64,000 bases of DNA, taken from NCBI GenBank assembly GCA_021018995.1, contig CM037593.1, forward strand, positions 17,078,088 through 17,142,087, read 5' to 3'. The position numbers and the translations under genes were made by a program. Under the pieces are notes generated by a model. That model had not been told where the DNA came from. It made no database searches and saw only the letters and a program-made list of their open reading frames with translations. Source of the stretch: Chloranthus sessilifolius (lineage: Eukaryota > Streptophyta > Magnoliopsida > Chloranthales > Chloranthaceae). Shown in pieces: positions 32,373-43,337 of this stretch. Numbering within the stretch: position 1 is the stretch's first letter; each line of letters starts with the position of its first letter.

Positions 32373-33046
32373 TTTTTACATATACACCCCTGAGATATTC
32401 TGATATTGCATCAAACTCCTTGAGTTATAGGTATTTATTCTGCAGCCCTTACTTTTGTGTTTCTGTTTCATATACCCCCCTACGGTTAATTAGCCGTGAG
32501 TTTATGGACTGAAACGATTATTTTGCCCTTAATAAAACTAATATTCTAAAAATACCACCATTCTAAAAGACCCTTCATTCATCTATATTTACAAGATATG
32601 CTATTATAGTTTATCACCATTCTAAAAGACCCTTCATTCACCTTTATTTACAAGTCATGCCATTATAGCTTACCACCATCATTCTAAAGGAGTACCTTCA
32701 AATCCACTCACAAAATCTTTGAGTTCACCCACGCTGAAACACATCGACTACATTGAATCAAACGATGGAGAATGTTTATCGTCCCAATATTTCATGAGAT
32801 CGATCTTTAGATCATGGGTATACCATTAGACGGTTGGGATCAAGGATCATAATAGTGCCCTCAATCTCTACCAGAAATCAGTGCATGTTCACTTCGATAT
32901 AGATCATAGATTTTATGCCTTTGGTCAATAAAATATATGCAATAATCTATACAAAAGTAGTTGATGAACGGTTATGATGTCTAATACATGCAATTTCCAA
33001 TATATGGTTCATAAAAGAAGTGGTCAATTGATTGGACGATTGGGAT

Positions 33047-33305
33047 CAATGATCAAAATATCGGTTTTGTTTTCGGTTTCGGGCATGATCGAAACAAAAA
33101 ATTTGAATGAAATTTTTAGCCATAATTTTGAATTTTGGTCGAAATTTTGGCCATAATTTTGAATTTTGGTCGAAATTTTGGCCAAAATTTTTATTGCTAT
33201 ACATAATTTGACCGAAAATTTAGAGGTTGTTTTCTTTTCTGTGAGGACCGAAATCGAGAAATTTTGGTTGACTGTATGAATTATCGGCTGAAAGTTTGAA
33301 ACATG
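33047..33305. repeat. hAT-type MITE (CGAAATTTTGG variant)
   Basis: Left end CAATGATCAAAATATCGG, right end complement CATGTTTCAAACTTT. Flanking 8-mers ATTGGGAT (33039-33046) and GTTGGGAT (33306-33313) match at seven of eight. The interior is built of GAAATTTTGGCC/TTTTGAATTTTGG words. Nested in the foldback element. Confidence 0.7.
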
Positions 33306-33650
33306 GTTGGGATAGTTCCGCTTGTACAATCATTGGAGATTAATGATGATACCAGCACAAGAGGATTTCAACCTGTCGGGTCAAATCGATGAGTCAAAGT
33401 CAAACGACCCGACCCGCCATAGGTTTGGGCTTGGGTTCAGATTTCCAAGTCCCAACCCATTAGGTCGGGTTAGAAATGCTAACTCATTTATTTCTAAGTT
33501 CCACTCAACCACTGAATTGTTTATTATTTAATTTCCAACAACATTACTCATATACCCAATATAAAAAACTACTAAAATTTTAGATATCCAAAATTAAAAA
33601 CCATCTCAAAATAATAAAAAAACCTACCAAAACTTTTAACTACCCAAAAT

Positions 33651-33834
33651 CAATGATCAAACTATCGGGCAAAATTTCAGCCGAAAACCGATAATTTGGC
33701 TGAAATTTCGACCGAAAATTTGAGTCCCATACAAAATATGACCGAAATTTCGGTCCAAATTATCATTTCGGTGATGACCGAAACCGATAATTTGGATTGA
33801 AATTTCGGTCATTTCGGCCGAAATTTTGATCCTT
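33651..33834. repeat. hAT-type MITE (CCGAAATT variant), second copy
   Basis: Left end CAATGATCAAACTATCGG, right end complement CAAGGATCAAAATTTCGG. Perfect 8-bp target duplication CCCAAAAT at 33643-33650 and 33835-33842. The interior shares vocabulary with 18970-19166. Nested in the foldback element. Confidence 0.85.
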
Positions 33835-34759
33835 GCCCAAAATTAAAAATCATTCCAAATTTTGATTATTTATATAAGAATATGTAGATTGAAGGTTTTC
33901 TTTACAAGAATAATTGCATGATTTGCGACAAATCCTCCATTGGTTGAGTATTCATCCAAACATTGACATGCTTAATGGGGGAATCACCCATCTCATCGGT
34001 CTTTAATCTGATGGGTGAATGAAGGGCCTTTTAGAAGAGTACCTTTAAATCAACCCACCGAATCGTTAAGTCCACTCACGCTGAAACACATTGATTGAAT
34101 TGAATCGAACGATAGAGATCATTTATCCTCCCAATCTTTAAGGAGATCTTTAGATCATGGGTGTACCCTCATACGGTCGATTTTCTATTTCACGTGACAC
34201 ACATCTCAGAAAAGTGGCTTTAACATCATGTGTATGCTTAAAATTGAGTTTAAGGTCACTTTTATGGGTGTGTACCACATGAAATAAAAAAATCGACCAT
34301 CTAATGGTACACCCATGATCTAAAGATCGATCTCATGAAATATTGAGACGATAAACAATCTCCATCGTCTGATTTAATGTAGTCGATGCGTTTCAGCATG
34401 GGTGAACTCAAGATTTTGGGGGTGGATGTAAATGTACTCTTTTAGAATGGTGGTGGTAAAGCTATAATGGCATGACTTGTAAATACAGGTGAACGAAGGG
34501 CCTTTTAGAATGGTGGTAAACTATAATGGCATGCCTTGTAAATATAGATGAATAAATGACCTTTTAGAATGGTAGTATTTTTTGAATATTTGTTTCATTA
34601 AGGACAAAATAGTCATTTCAGTCTATAAACTCACGGCTGGTTAAGGGGAGGGGGGTATATGAAACAAAAACACAAAAGTAAGGGCTACAGAATAAATATC
34701 TATAACTCAGAGGGTTTGATGCAATATCAGTATATCTCAGGGGGTTATATGCAAAAAAC

Positions 34760-34762
<3 letters not shown>

Positions 34763-34819
<57 letters not shown>
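34763..34819. repeat. (AT)n microsatellite
   Basis: Uninterrupted TA run abutting the right end of the foldback element. Confidence 0.95.
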
Positions 34820-34821
<2 letters not shown>

Positions 34822-35171
34822 ACATAATAATGCACAAGAATTGGTCCAAATGACATCAGGTCGTGAAACATTGCAACATAATCATCCGACGTAAAAATAG
34901 AACTTGAAAATGGATCTGAAATGCCCAAGAAAATTGAAATTCTTATGTAGTATTCCAAAATCGGACTCGTACATATAGCCCAAAAATTAACCCGAGTGGG
35001 GCCAGGTTTGGTGGGACATATTAAGATTATAGTATTAGGCTCGATGCAAACCAAATACCTGTGATCTAGGTCACATGCATGTTACAAAAAGGTACTGAAG
35101 TAATTATTTTGATCTAGGGTTTACTAAAACCCTTAATGTGATTATTAGTACAATAAAGTTGATCACGGATA

Positions 35172-35184
35172 GGCTCTAATACCA
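35172..35184 (-). promoter_or_regulatory. primer-binding site (initiator Met tRNA type)
   Basis: GGCTCTAATACCA is the complement of TGGTATTAGAGCC, one mismatch from the common plant retrotransposon PBS. It lies two bases from the LTR edge at 35187, giving the LTR-PBS junction of a minus-strand element. Confidence 0.7.
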
Positions 35185-35186
35185 CT

Positions 35187-35376
35187 TGTTGGAGATTTAA
35201 GGATCTTCTCATAATCGAATATATGAAAATTAGTAAACTTTAGCGTACCTTACACCAAAGGTATTTTTCAGCGAGCTTGAATTGGATTGATCCGAGATCT
35301 GATAGAGACTTCTCTTTTTTTCACAACGTAGAGAAGATGAGCTTGGATCTCTCTCAACCCAATGAATATGTAGACC
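35187..35376 (-). repeat. candidate LTR (copia-like), right copy, truncated
   Basis: Starts TGTTGGAGATTTAAGG next to the PBS and parallels 27053-27270. It is cut at about 35376 by MITE sequence starting CATGGATCAAAATATC. In minus orientation it would be the 5' LTR. 34820-35171 (between the AT run and the PBS) shows no coding sequence. Confidence 0.55.
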
Positions 35377-35472
35377 ATGGATCAAAATATCAGATTTTTG
35401 ATACGTATCGTTCTGACCTCCAGGACAATACGCGATATGTATCGTCCGATACATTAAACGTATCGCTTTAAT

Positions 35473-35671
35473 CATGGATCAAAATTTCGTCCGATACGTA
35501 TCGGTATCGGACCCGAACGATACGGTACATTGAAAGTACCGTATCGTTCATTTGTATGTATATGGCCGGAATGTATCGTCCGGTATTTTACTGTTCCGAT
35601 ACGTATTGTCCGATACTTATCGGTTTTGAGCTCAGATGATACGTATCGGTTTAACGAGATTTTGACCCATG
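35473..35671. repeat. hAT-type MITE (ATACGTATCG variant)
   Basis: Ends CATGGATCAAAATTTCG and (complement) CATGGGTCAAAATCTCG. Interior words are GATACGTATCG, CGTCCGATA and ATCGTTC. Nearly the same element is at 59324-59553. A partial copy begins at 35379, and degenerate CGTCCGATA-rich sequence continues to about 36000. Flanking 8-mers match in six of eight. Confidence 0.7.
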
Positions 35672-36255
35672 CTTTTAATACAAATTTTTTTTTTTTTTTC
35701 AAAAAAATTTTAAAAATCAAATTATCAGACGATAATTTGAAATTATCGTCCGATACATTCAAATTATGGTCCGTATCGGACGATATGGACGATATTTTGA
35801 ATTTATCGCATGATATTTTGGCCAAATGGGGTCCCTGTCAATCTGTCAAATTATTGGACGATACATTCAAATTATCGTATGATAATTTGAAATTATCGTC
35901 CGACAATACAGACGATATTTTCAATGTATCGTCCGATAATTTGGCCAAATGGGGTCTCTGTCAATTTACCAAATTATCGATACAATAATTTCATAGTATT
36001 GTCCCATAATTATGTGATCTTTTGGGGTACCCGATAAAAATGGTATTTATCGGGTACCTCTGAGTTATAGCTTTAGGCAGCAACCTTTCGATCCCACCAA
36101 GGTCCAACTTCTGAAGTTTAAAACCCTAAACTATAAACACTAAACCAAGAACAAGTTGGGGTTCTCGTCAAAGTAAGAAGAAGAGGTGGAAAATGGATAA
36201 GAAGAGGTGGAAACCATTTTCCACTCTCTCATATTGTTTGTCTCATCTTGCCATT

Positions 36256-36565
36256 GTAGAAATTCAACGGGCTTAACTCATCCTCACCAATCAGCTTGTA
36301 AGGTAAGGTTTGCCCAAGATATAAAGAGCCTAAAAAGGTCCCGCCCACAAACGATGTGGGACAATTCCAACACGCCCCCGCACGTATTAGCAAGATTAAG
36401 CCAAATCACGTGGACAAAAAATTGATGACATAGTGAGAAAGAATGACTTTAATACCACATAGAAATCCAACAGGCCTAACCTATTCTCACAAAACCGGCT
36501 TGTAAGGTGAGGTTTGCCCAAGAAGGGCCTGCCCACAAACGATGTGGGACAATTCTAACAATCAT
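36256..36565. repeat. two-copy direct repeat
   Basis: Blocks GCTTGTAAGGT-AGGTTTGCCC and CCCACAAACGATGTGGGACA appear at about 36292-36365 and again at about 36500-36552. Each copy starts at GAAAT-CAACGGGC/AACAGGCC. The arrangement resembles a small retroelement LTR pair, but no primer-binding site is visible. Confidence 0.5.
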
Positions 36566-36769
36566 AAATTTCATCGTCAGGATCAACGGTGAAGGAAGTC
36601 GCCTTTCAACTTTATCCATATTGATCAAGTCAATTAGTACGTAGTCTGAGTCGAGTAATCTATAACGCAAGTTTGGTCCAAAATCTTTAAGTGTTTTCGT
36701 TCAACCCTCAATTGGTAGGAAATTCGAATTCATGTTTAATACAGGAATAATGGCTCTGGCAGCCATTTA

Positions 36770-38104
36770 GGCCTCGTTTGAGAGCCAGGAAAATGTAATT
36801 TCCTGAGGCTTTTTCGCAGAAAATGTTATTTCGGAACATTTTTGGAGGTTTCCTTGTGTTTGAGAGATTTCTTGGTTTATGTGTTTTCCGAGCACTTTCT
36901 GATAAAAGGGACACTTGATTTTCAGAGTATTCTTATGAGAAAAAGGCATTTTCTAAGACAATTTCTAAGGTGGTTGGGAACCTCTATTCGGTCTAACACA
37001 ATCTTTGAAAGCACCCACTTGTGCAACACTTGGTAACCCATTGACTAATTGAAATCAAATGATGGAGATCATTTTTCAAACTGATCTTCTGCCCAATAAA
37101 GTTTGAGACCATGATCTTACCATTAGACGGTAGGTTTTTTGTCCCCCGTGTAGCAAATCCCAAAAAAATGACCTAAAATCACGTTTGTGTGATGTGTGCC
37201 ATATGATTTTAGGATTACTTTTTGGGTATTCGTGCTACATGGAATAAAAAATTGACCGTTTGATGGTACACTTATGGTCTCAAGATTCATTATGTGGAAG
37301 ATCTCCATCATCTGATTGAAAACAGTCAATGTGGCACTTTAAAAAATGGCATTAGAGCTAATAGAGGTACTTAGACAAAATTTGATTAGTTTGTGGTAAC
37401 GATCATAATGTGTGTTTTGTTCGAGAGATTCATCACTTTTTGTGTCATGAAAATATTGTCTTAAAATTGTTGGTGGGTTACACAAAAATGATGGAAATAG
37501 ATCGGAAATAGCTTCAAGGCACGGTTAAGAGGTTGGTTCGGGCGAAAATCGGGTCGTGTCGGGTCAATGCGACCCAAGTCGATATTTTATATGTAAAAAA
37601 TATGGAAAATAGGTAGGGATGTTATCGGGTCGGTCCTTACTGGTAAATAGGTAGGGGTGTTATCGGGTCGGTCCTTACTGGTTTTCATGTTAAACCGAAA
37701 CCGAACCGATAACTGTCGGTTTCTAGTTTCTCAAACCAAAACGAACTAACAACTATCGGTTTTCGGGTAAGTCCCCGTCGGTGTACATGTTGAAGACAAC
37801 ATTTCGAGAATCTGACCGACCAAAGTGTTAAACACATCACCGATTTAAAATATATAAACTTTGACGTTCATTCGATCAAATAATCACTTTGACGAAGGTC
37901 ATAAATACAAGCGACTATAGAGCATGAAAGTACACAATACACTTTATTGAGAAAATGTAAAACACAAGAAAATGAGTTTCTGAGTAACTCAAGAACAATC
38001 ACTCAGAAAATTACTTTCCTCAGAAAATGGGTTTCTGAGCAAAAACTGAGGTAGCCATTTTTCTCCGAAAATAGGTATTTGGGCGGAAAGTGCCTAACGA
38101 GCCC
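36770..38104. mobile_element. PIF/Harbinger-type non-autonomous element, 1.3 kb
   Basis: Ends GGCCTCGTTTGAGAGCC and (complement) GGGCTCGTTAGGCACTTTCC. It is flanked by the 3-bp duplication TTA at 36767-36769 and 38105-38107, typical of PIF/Harbinger. Subterminal CAGAAAATG/GGAAAAT repeats occur on both sides. Nested inside are a foldback (37036-37336) and a two-copy 37-bp tandem (GATGTTATCGGGTCGGTCC, about 37615-37685). No transposase. Confidence 0.65.
37036..37336. repeat. foldback element, 145-bp arms
   Basis: Left arm 37036-37180 and right arm 37204-37336 are inverted copies (CATTGACT-ATTGAAATC with its complement; AAATGACCTAAAATCA with TGATTTTAGGATTACTTT). The central loop is about 23 bases. 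It shares the words ATGGAGATCAT and CCATTAGACGGT with the foldback at 32369-34761. Confidence 0.7.
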
Positions 38105-38990
38105 TTAAACGCTAAAATGGTGTTTTAATGATCTTACAAGTTACATCATTAAATTAAATTGGTGATCTTACACCAGTAAATTGTGATTTATCATGTGGCG
38201 CATATGTATAATCAATATAAATCGGTCAAGTGGCAATCCCTTAGTAAAACATATCTCACTCAAAGAATCATACTTATAGGTGGATGTGAGGCATCCGAAC
38301 ATTGAATTTTAACATCAGCCCTAGAAAATTCTGAGCAAGGGCTGATATTAGAATACACAAATTGGATGGCTGATTGCTATGTATCACTTTGACCGCTTTG
38401 ATTATCAACATCTCAAACCATTAATGGTGTGAGATCATTTAGACACAATTTAATGTTTAAATAACGGTCAACAGTTGGCTCATTTAACAAAATGGGTGGG
38501 ATTTAAGTCATGTGTTTTCGACCCGACCCAGCTTGATCTTACCCAAACTAGCCCAACCTAACCTGTTTACCACCATTGGTTGGGTTGGGTTGACCCACAA
38601 TCACAATTTACCACCATTGGTTGGGTTGGGTTGACCTACAATCACAATCTAGTCTGGTTGTTCACTTATGAGTTGACCCTAATCAAGTCGAGTTGCGTTC
38701 GACCCATTTGCAGCCCTATTAGTCAGTGCTAGTGACCGTCTACGAGCCGAGGTGGGCTTTGGCAGGCCTAGTTATCTTTCTGCTTTAAAAATAAGGCCCG
38801 AAACTGGTCGGGGTACAAATTGGGCTAGGTTTAGCTCAGGTAAAAATTTGCTCGGGCCGACTAAATACCCAAGACGAAGGCCGACCAGACTAGGGTTTGG
38901 GATGGACTGGGCCTTGCCATGAGGACTTCGTTACCTCAAAAGGGCAGGGCGTTGCCGAGCCAAATACAAGCTAGGGTAGACATGTAGATA

Positions 38991-39326
38991 GGGCTGTCAA
39001 CAAGTAGGTCCGAGCTGATATCTGACTCGACCTGATATTTTATTGGGCATGGCACATAAAATTGACCTATTGATCGGGTTGAGCATGAGACATCCGACCC
39101 GTCTTTCGGGTCAAATCAAGTCGACTAAGAAGTTGAGTTGAGCTGACCTGATATTTATATATAAGAAAATGAAAAATAGGGTTTCACGGGTCAGTCGGGT
39201 GTTGGGTTTGCAGATCTGAGTCGGGGAGAGTACACCATCTGGTCGGGCCGAGTGCACCACTGGGTTAGGCCAGGCATATGTCAATTCCAAAGGGCAGCCA
39301 AAATTTGGCCCTACCCGTTGACAGGA
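38991..39326. repeat. hAT-like MITE
   Basis: Left end GGGCTGTCAACAAGTAGGTCC pairs with the complement of the right end, ATCCTGTCAACGGGTAGGGCC. The interior is rich in GACCCG/CGGGTC words. Flanking 8-mers match only partly (TGTAGATA, TGTACTAG). A second terminus of this type begins at about 39483. 38108-38990 is non-coding and includes a 39-bp two-copy tandem (ACCACCATTGGTTGGG, about 38570-38647). Confidence 0.5.
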
Positions 39327-39970
39327 TGTACTAGGCCATACAACCAAACCCGGTATTGTAAACCTTAGAATGATGCTGACAACACATTAGTGGGTGGAGA
39401 TATAAACTTTAGTGGTTATTAACGACATTCTATATTTGCTAACAAACAAAACCCAAACAAACCACATTCGAAGATTGAGCAAGGCTGTCAACGGGGCCGG
39501 GTCCAGCCCGGCCTAGATTAGCCAGGCTCGGGTTCAGTTTTTTAACCCAACTGGTAATCAGGCCGGGCCAGACTAAGCCCGAATTTTTCGGGCTCTGATG
39601 TAGAAAATAAACAGGCCCCAACAGCTGTTTAAAATTTTCGGGCCAGAAAGTTTGGCCCGTAAAGCATCACTGTTTTTCAGAAAGAACTTGTAAAATGACA
39701 AACGTAGCCCCCTTCTTTGTTTAGAAAGGGCTTGTAAAATGACAAATGTAGCCCCCCTTATTACCGTTCAAGGGATAAATAAGGGGGTAACTAAGTCATT
39801 TCGTCCTCCATCAACCATCTCATCGATTAGGGGTTGTTCATCTGCCCGTCAACCCTCATCTCATCGCTTAACAGAAACGGCGACGCAGCGGCAGGTAGCA
39901 GCAGCCAGCACCCCCAACAGCTTTGGGTTTCCTCTTAACCACTCTCAAATCCAAGCCTTCATTCTTCAAC

Positions 39971-39996
39971 ATCTCTCTCTCTCTCTCTCTCTCTCA
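39971..39996. repeat. (CT)n run upstream of PPR gene
   Basis: Pyrimidine dinucleotide run about 155 bases before the PPR start codon. Such Y-patches often sit in plant core promoters or 5' UTRs. Whether it has that role here is inference. Confidence 0.6.
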
Positions 39997-40149
39997 GCCC
40001 ATTCCAAGCTCCCGACGCCGGCTGAAAAAAGCTACTCAAAAAATTAGAGAAACCCGGCCCGAAACCGGGTTTGAACGCCCAACCAGATCAACAAAGGGCT
40101 ACGGTTCTACACAGATGTGTCACTGTCTGAACCCCATACAATAAAATAG

Positions 40150-41772
40150 ATGTTAGGTCATTCTCCACCCTCCATCTTCTTCAAAACAAACCCTAAACTC
40201 ATTTTCTTCTTCTTCTCTCACAGGCTGTTATCTCACAACCAGTCATGGCTCTCTCTATCAGGAAACCCTCTCATGAAATGGCCTTCACAAACCCAAATAT
40301 CCACAAAATGCCCTCCATCTCTCCCCAACCCAAACCAAGATCAACAACAGCAACAAGATTCCACCTTTCAAGATTCAATTACCCTTGAATCTGAAATCGA
40401 AACCCTAGCGAAAGCGAGGCAATTTGATTCTGCCTGGTCTCTACTGCTCAATCGAATCGAAGGGCCTAGCGGTGATCGAGTGATCGGTGCCCCGGCGAAC
40501 CGTGGTTTCGATGTGCTCATCAGACGATATGCGAGGGCTGGCATGCCCGGATCGGCGATCCGGACCTTCGAATACGCAGAGACAGTAAGATCAGTCCCTG
40601 TCGATTTGAATTCTTTATATATACTGTTAGATGCACTTTGCAAGGAAGGACATGTGAGAATTGCATCGGATTATCTGTTTCATAGATGCGAATCGGACCC
40701 TGGTTGGGTCCCGTGTATTCAACCGTATAACATTCTCCTCAACGGATGGTTCCGTTCAAGGAAACTCCGCAACGCCGAACGTCTATGGAATAATCTGAAA
40801 AGAGAGAATGCCGTAACTCCTAGTGTAGTCACTTATGGTACACTCATCGAAGGGTACTGTAGAATGGGTAGGGTAGAGAGGGCAATCGAATTGGTTTCAG
40901 AAATGGAAATGATGGGGATCGAACCCAATGTGATAGTGTACAATCCGATCGTAGATGCATTAGGCGAATCTGGTAGGTTAAGCGAGGCATTAGGATTGGT
41001 TGAGAAGATATTGGAATTGGGATTAACCCCAACTATTTCCACGTATAATTCTCTCGTAAAGGGGTTTTGCAAAAAGGGTGATCTCGTTGGCGCGAGTAAG
41101 ATCCTCAAAATGATGATCTCGAGGCAATGCCTTCCGACTCCCACGACGTATAATTACTTCGTTAAACATTTCTCCAAGTTCGGAATGATCGAAGAGGGCA
41201 TGAATTTATATACCAAGTTGATCGATTCGGGGTATGACCCGGATCGTTTGACCTACCAATTGTTGATCAAGATGTTGTGTGAGCGTGATAGATTGGATTT
41301 AGCGGTGGGAATAATCAAGGAAATGAAGTATAGGGGGTTTGATTCGGACCTCGCGACGAGTACCATGTTGGTCCATTTGCTCATCAGGTTGCGACGATTG
41401 GAGGATGCTTGTTTTGAATTTGACGACATGATTAAGAGGGGGATTGTGCCGCAATACCTAACTTATAAGAAACTGAAAGATGAGTTGAATAAGCTGCATA
41501 TGATCGGAATGTCTAGAAAGATATCCGATTTAATGAAAACTGTTCCTCATTCGGTGAAGTTGCCAAATACGTATAGAGATGGAGAGGATGGGTTTCGGGA
41601 GTTAAAAAGAATGAGATCATCCATTATGAGGAAAGCTAAAGTAATGTCGGATATTTTGAAGACGAGTAGAGACCCAAGAGAGCTAAGTAAGATTCGGAAT
41701 TCGCCAGAGAATGCTGTGATGATTGCAAAGAGATTGATAGATGATATCAAGAGAAGGGTTTATGGGACATGA
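40150..41772 (+). CDS. P-class PPR protein, intact, intron-less
   Basis: Sequence-specific RNA-binding helical-repeat protein of 540 residues in one exon. The ATG at 40150 directly follows an in-frame TAG at 40147-40149, so this is the most upstream start possible. A later ATG (MKWPS, 40273) is the alternative. Residues 1-45 are hydrophobic and Ser/Arg-containing, compatible with an organelle transit peptide, followed by a Gln-rich linker. Nine or so 35-residue PPR motifs run from about 118 to 440 (VVTYGTLIEGYCRMGRVERA, ISTYNSLVKGFCKKGDLVGA). No E, DYW or SMR domain is present, hence P class. The conserved tail (IMRKAKVMSDILKTSRDPREL) reminds me of the Arabidopsis At5g11310/SOAR1 group, but that is recollection only. 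Two degenerate head-to-head copies lie at 59660-62891. Confidence 0.93.
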   Translation: MLGHSPPSIFFKTNPKLIFFFFSHRLLSHNQSWLSLSGNPLMKWPSQTQISTKCPPSLPNPNQDQQQQQDSTFQDSITLESEIETLAKARQFDSAWSLLLNRIEGPSGDRVIGAPANRGFDVLIRRYARAGMPGSAIRTFEYAETVRSVPVDLNSLYILLDALCKEGHVRIASDYLFHRCESDPGWVPCIQPYNILLNGWFRSRKLRNAERLWNNLKRENAVTPSVVTYGTLIEGYCRMGRVERAIELVSEMEMMGIEPNVIVYNPIVDALGESGRLSEALGLVEKILELGLTPTISTYNSLVKGFCKKGDLVGASKILKMMISRQCLPTPTTYNYFVKHFSKFGMIEEGMNLYTKLIDSGYDPDRLTYQLLIKMLCERDRLDLAVGIIKEMKYRGFDSDLATSTMLVHLLIRLRRLEDACFEFDDMIKRGIVPQYLTYKKLKDELNKLHMIGMSRKISDLMKTVPHSVKLPNTYRDGEDGFRELKRMRSSIMRKAKVMSDILKTSRDPRELSKIRNSPENAVMIAKRLIDDIKRRVYGT

Positions 41773-42042
41773 AATTGTGGTTTGCCGGGTTGTTTCGGAC
41801 CGAGGACACTGTAGGCTAATTTGCTAAGCTAACTCATTTTTGAGTTTGTCGATTTGTGATAAAGTGGGTAACAATGCTCGGAACTCTTACTGTAATTTTT
41901 ACGTAACAATGAAGAACCCTACCAATGGTAAATTGTAGAGATCACAAATGTACGATTGAAGTCTCTGAGTTCTTTACTGGTAAGGTTTTATTTATTTATT
42001 TAATATATAAGAATTGCATTGCTTCCTACTTATATGGCTATG

Positions 42043-42048
42043 AATAAA
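42043..42048 (+). terminator. candidate poly(A) signal of PPR gene
   Basis: AATAAA about 270 bases after the stop codon, in sequence that the two pseudogene copies also retain. Confidence 0.45.
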
Positions 42049-42449
42049 ATAAGTTCCTTAAGGCCCTTAACATTACGGTCTACATTATTCTGTTTAACTT
42101 TTTCCCTGAAGGCATTGATTTACTTTGTTCTTGTTACAGATACAAAAAGAAAAATTAGTTAATTGTTCAGATTTTCTACCAAGCACATCTTGATCTTCCA
42201 TTTTTTATATTAATGTAAAGTTCAATGAATAACTATCATATACGTACAAGAGTCGAAGAATAGTAATCAGAAGACTGCCTTTTTAATATATCTAGTTCAT
42301 TCTGCTTAATGAGATGACCTGAAAGCAAAGTGACAAAATACGGGTACGGGTTTGATACTGAGAAAAGAGAGAGTTGGAAAATGTGGAAAAAGGGGGGAAA
42401 ATATGGGTCCATTCTTTTGGCATTAACTACTTGAGCTAGCTGACTTTCA

Positions 42450-42965
42450 TACCTGCGTGGGTCACACTTGGGGGAGAAAAAGTAGGAAAGAAGAGATAAT
42501 GGGAGTGGGATCCACACAAGGAATGACCCTGCGTGGTTCTCACTTTGAGAGAGAGAAGAGTAAGAAAGAGAAGATAGGAAGAGAAAGAGTGAGATAAAGG
42601 AGAGAGGATGGAAGTGGGACCCACGCAAGGAGCGAGCCTGTGTGGGTGTCACTGGGAGAAAAAGGAGGAAGTGAGAGAAAGTAGGAAGAGAAAGGGAGAG
42701 AAAAAGAGAGATTATTAGAGAGGGACCCACACAGGTGAGCATGTGTGGGTCTCACTTAGAGGAGAAATGGAAGCAGAGATAAGAGAGAGAAAGTAGGGAG
42801 GGCATGAGATTGGGATCCACACTGGGGTAAAACCTGCGTGGGTCTCAAAGAGGAAAAGAAGACTGAGAAAGAGAGAAAAAATAGGAGATAGAGGAATAGA
42901 GAGAATATATAGGAGAGAGAGTAAGATTGGGACACATGCAGGGGTCAACCTGTTTGGGTCATCTT
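42450..42965. repeat. purine-rich minisatellite, ~105-bp unit, five copies
   Basis: The landmark GGGA(T/C)CCACRC...GTGGGT-TCACT recurs at 42507, 42616, 42722, 42812 and 42929, separated by long GA-rich tracts (GAGAGAGAAAGTAGG-type). Spacings are 109, 106, 90 and 117. The plus strand is nearly all purine between landmarks. The array starts just beyond the right limit (42354) of the segment shared by all PPR copies. Confidence 0.85.
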
Positions 42966-43337
42966 TTCTTTTCTTTTTTTAATTTTAATTTGACACAATT
43001 TTTGTGTCTACAACGTATTGGTATCTCAGGGGCCAATACCTGATAACGATATCGATTTAGACACCTTGGGCTGGAGTTCACTTATTTACACATTTTCCAA
43101 CTCTCTCGTACTTTCGGTCCCATTGTTCTGTTTTCATTGTGCCCAGCTCAACTTATCTACCGAATTCTTGTATGTTCGAAGAAGTGCTGAAGTGTGAAGT
43201 GTAGGCTGTGTAGCGTAACTTTCTATTGGTTGGAATCAGTAATATACATCATCTATTTTCCCGCCTAAGTTATCCAATCTAACTCTTAATCTGTAGGTAG
43301 CACTATTAATTGACGCCAAATAGAATGGAAATGCTAG

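Larger units (their letters stand above)
32369..34761. mobile_element. foldback transposon with ~470-bp terminal inverted repeats
   Basis: Left arm 32369-32836 and right arm 34294-34761 are inverted copies. Both start GGGTTTTTT(A/G)CATATA at the outer edge and run through shared landmarks (TGATATTGCATCAAAC, GCCGTGAGTTTAT, ATGAGATCGATCTTTAG). Both ends abut TA microsatellites (32336-32368 and 34763-34819). The interior holds an additional shorter copy of the subterminal sequence (34018-34200) and two hAT-type MITEs (33047, 33651). No transposase. Confidence 0.8.

Noticed and set aside
33024..33329. 101-codon minus-strand frame with repeated KISTKIQNYGQNF text
   Set aside because: It is a translation of the MITE's repeated AAATTTTGG words. 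Boundaries coincide with the MITE and its 8-bp duplication.
35472..35988. Open frames on both strands over the TATCG-rich block, with repeated KLSSDN text
   Set aside because: They are simple-sequence effects of the CGTCCGATA words. A CRISPR-like or protein-repeat reading has no support in a plant nuclear context.
42236..42948. Several overlapping minus-strand open frames rich in Ser, Leu and Phe (up to 168 codons)
   Set aside because: They are translations of the purine-rich minisatellite. Repeated LSLPIFS-type text arises from GA tracts, and there is no conserved protein pattern.
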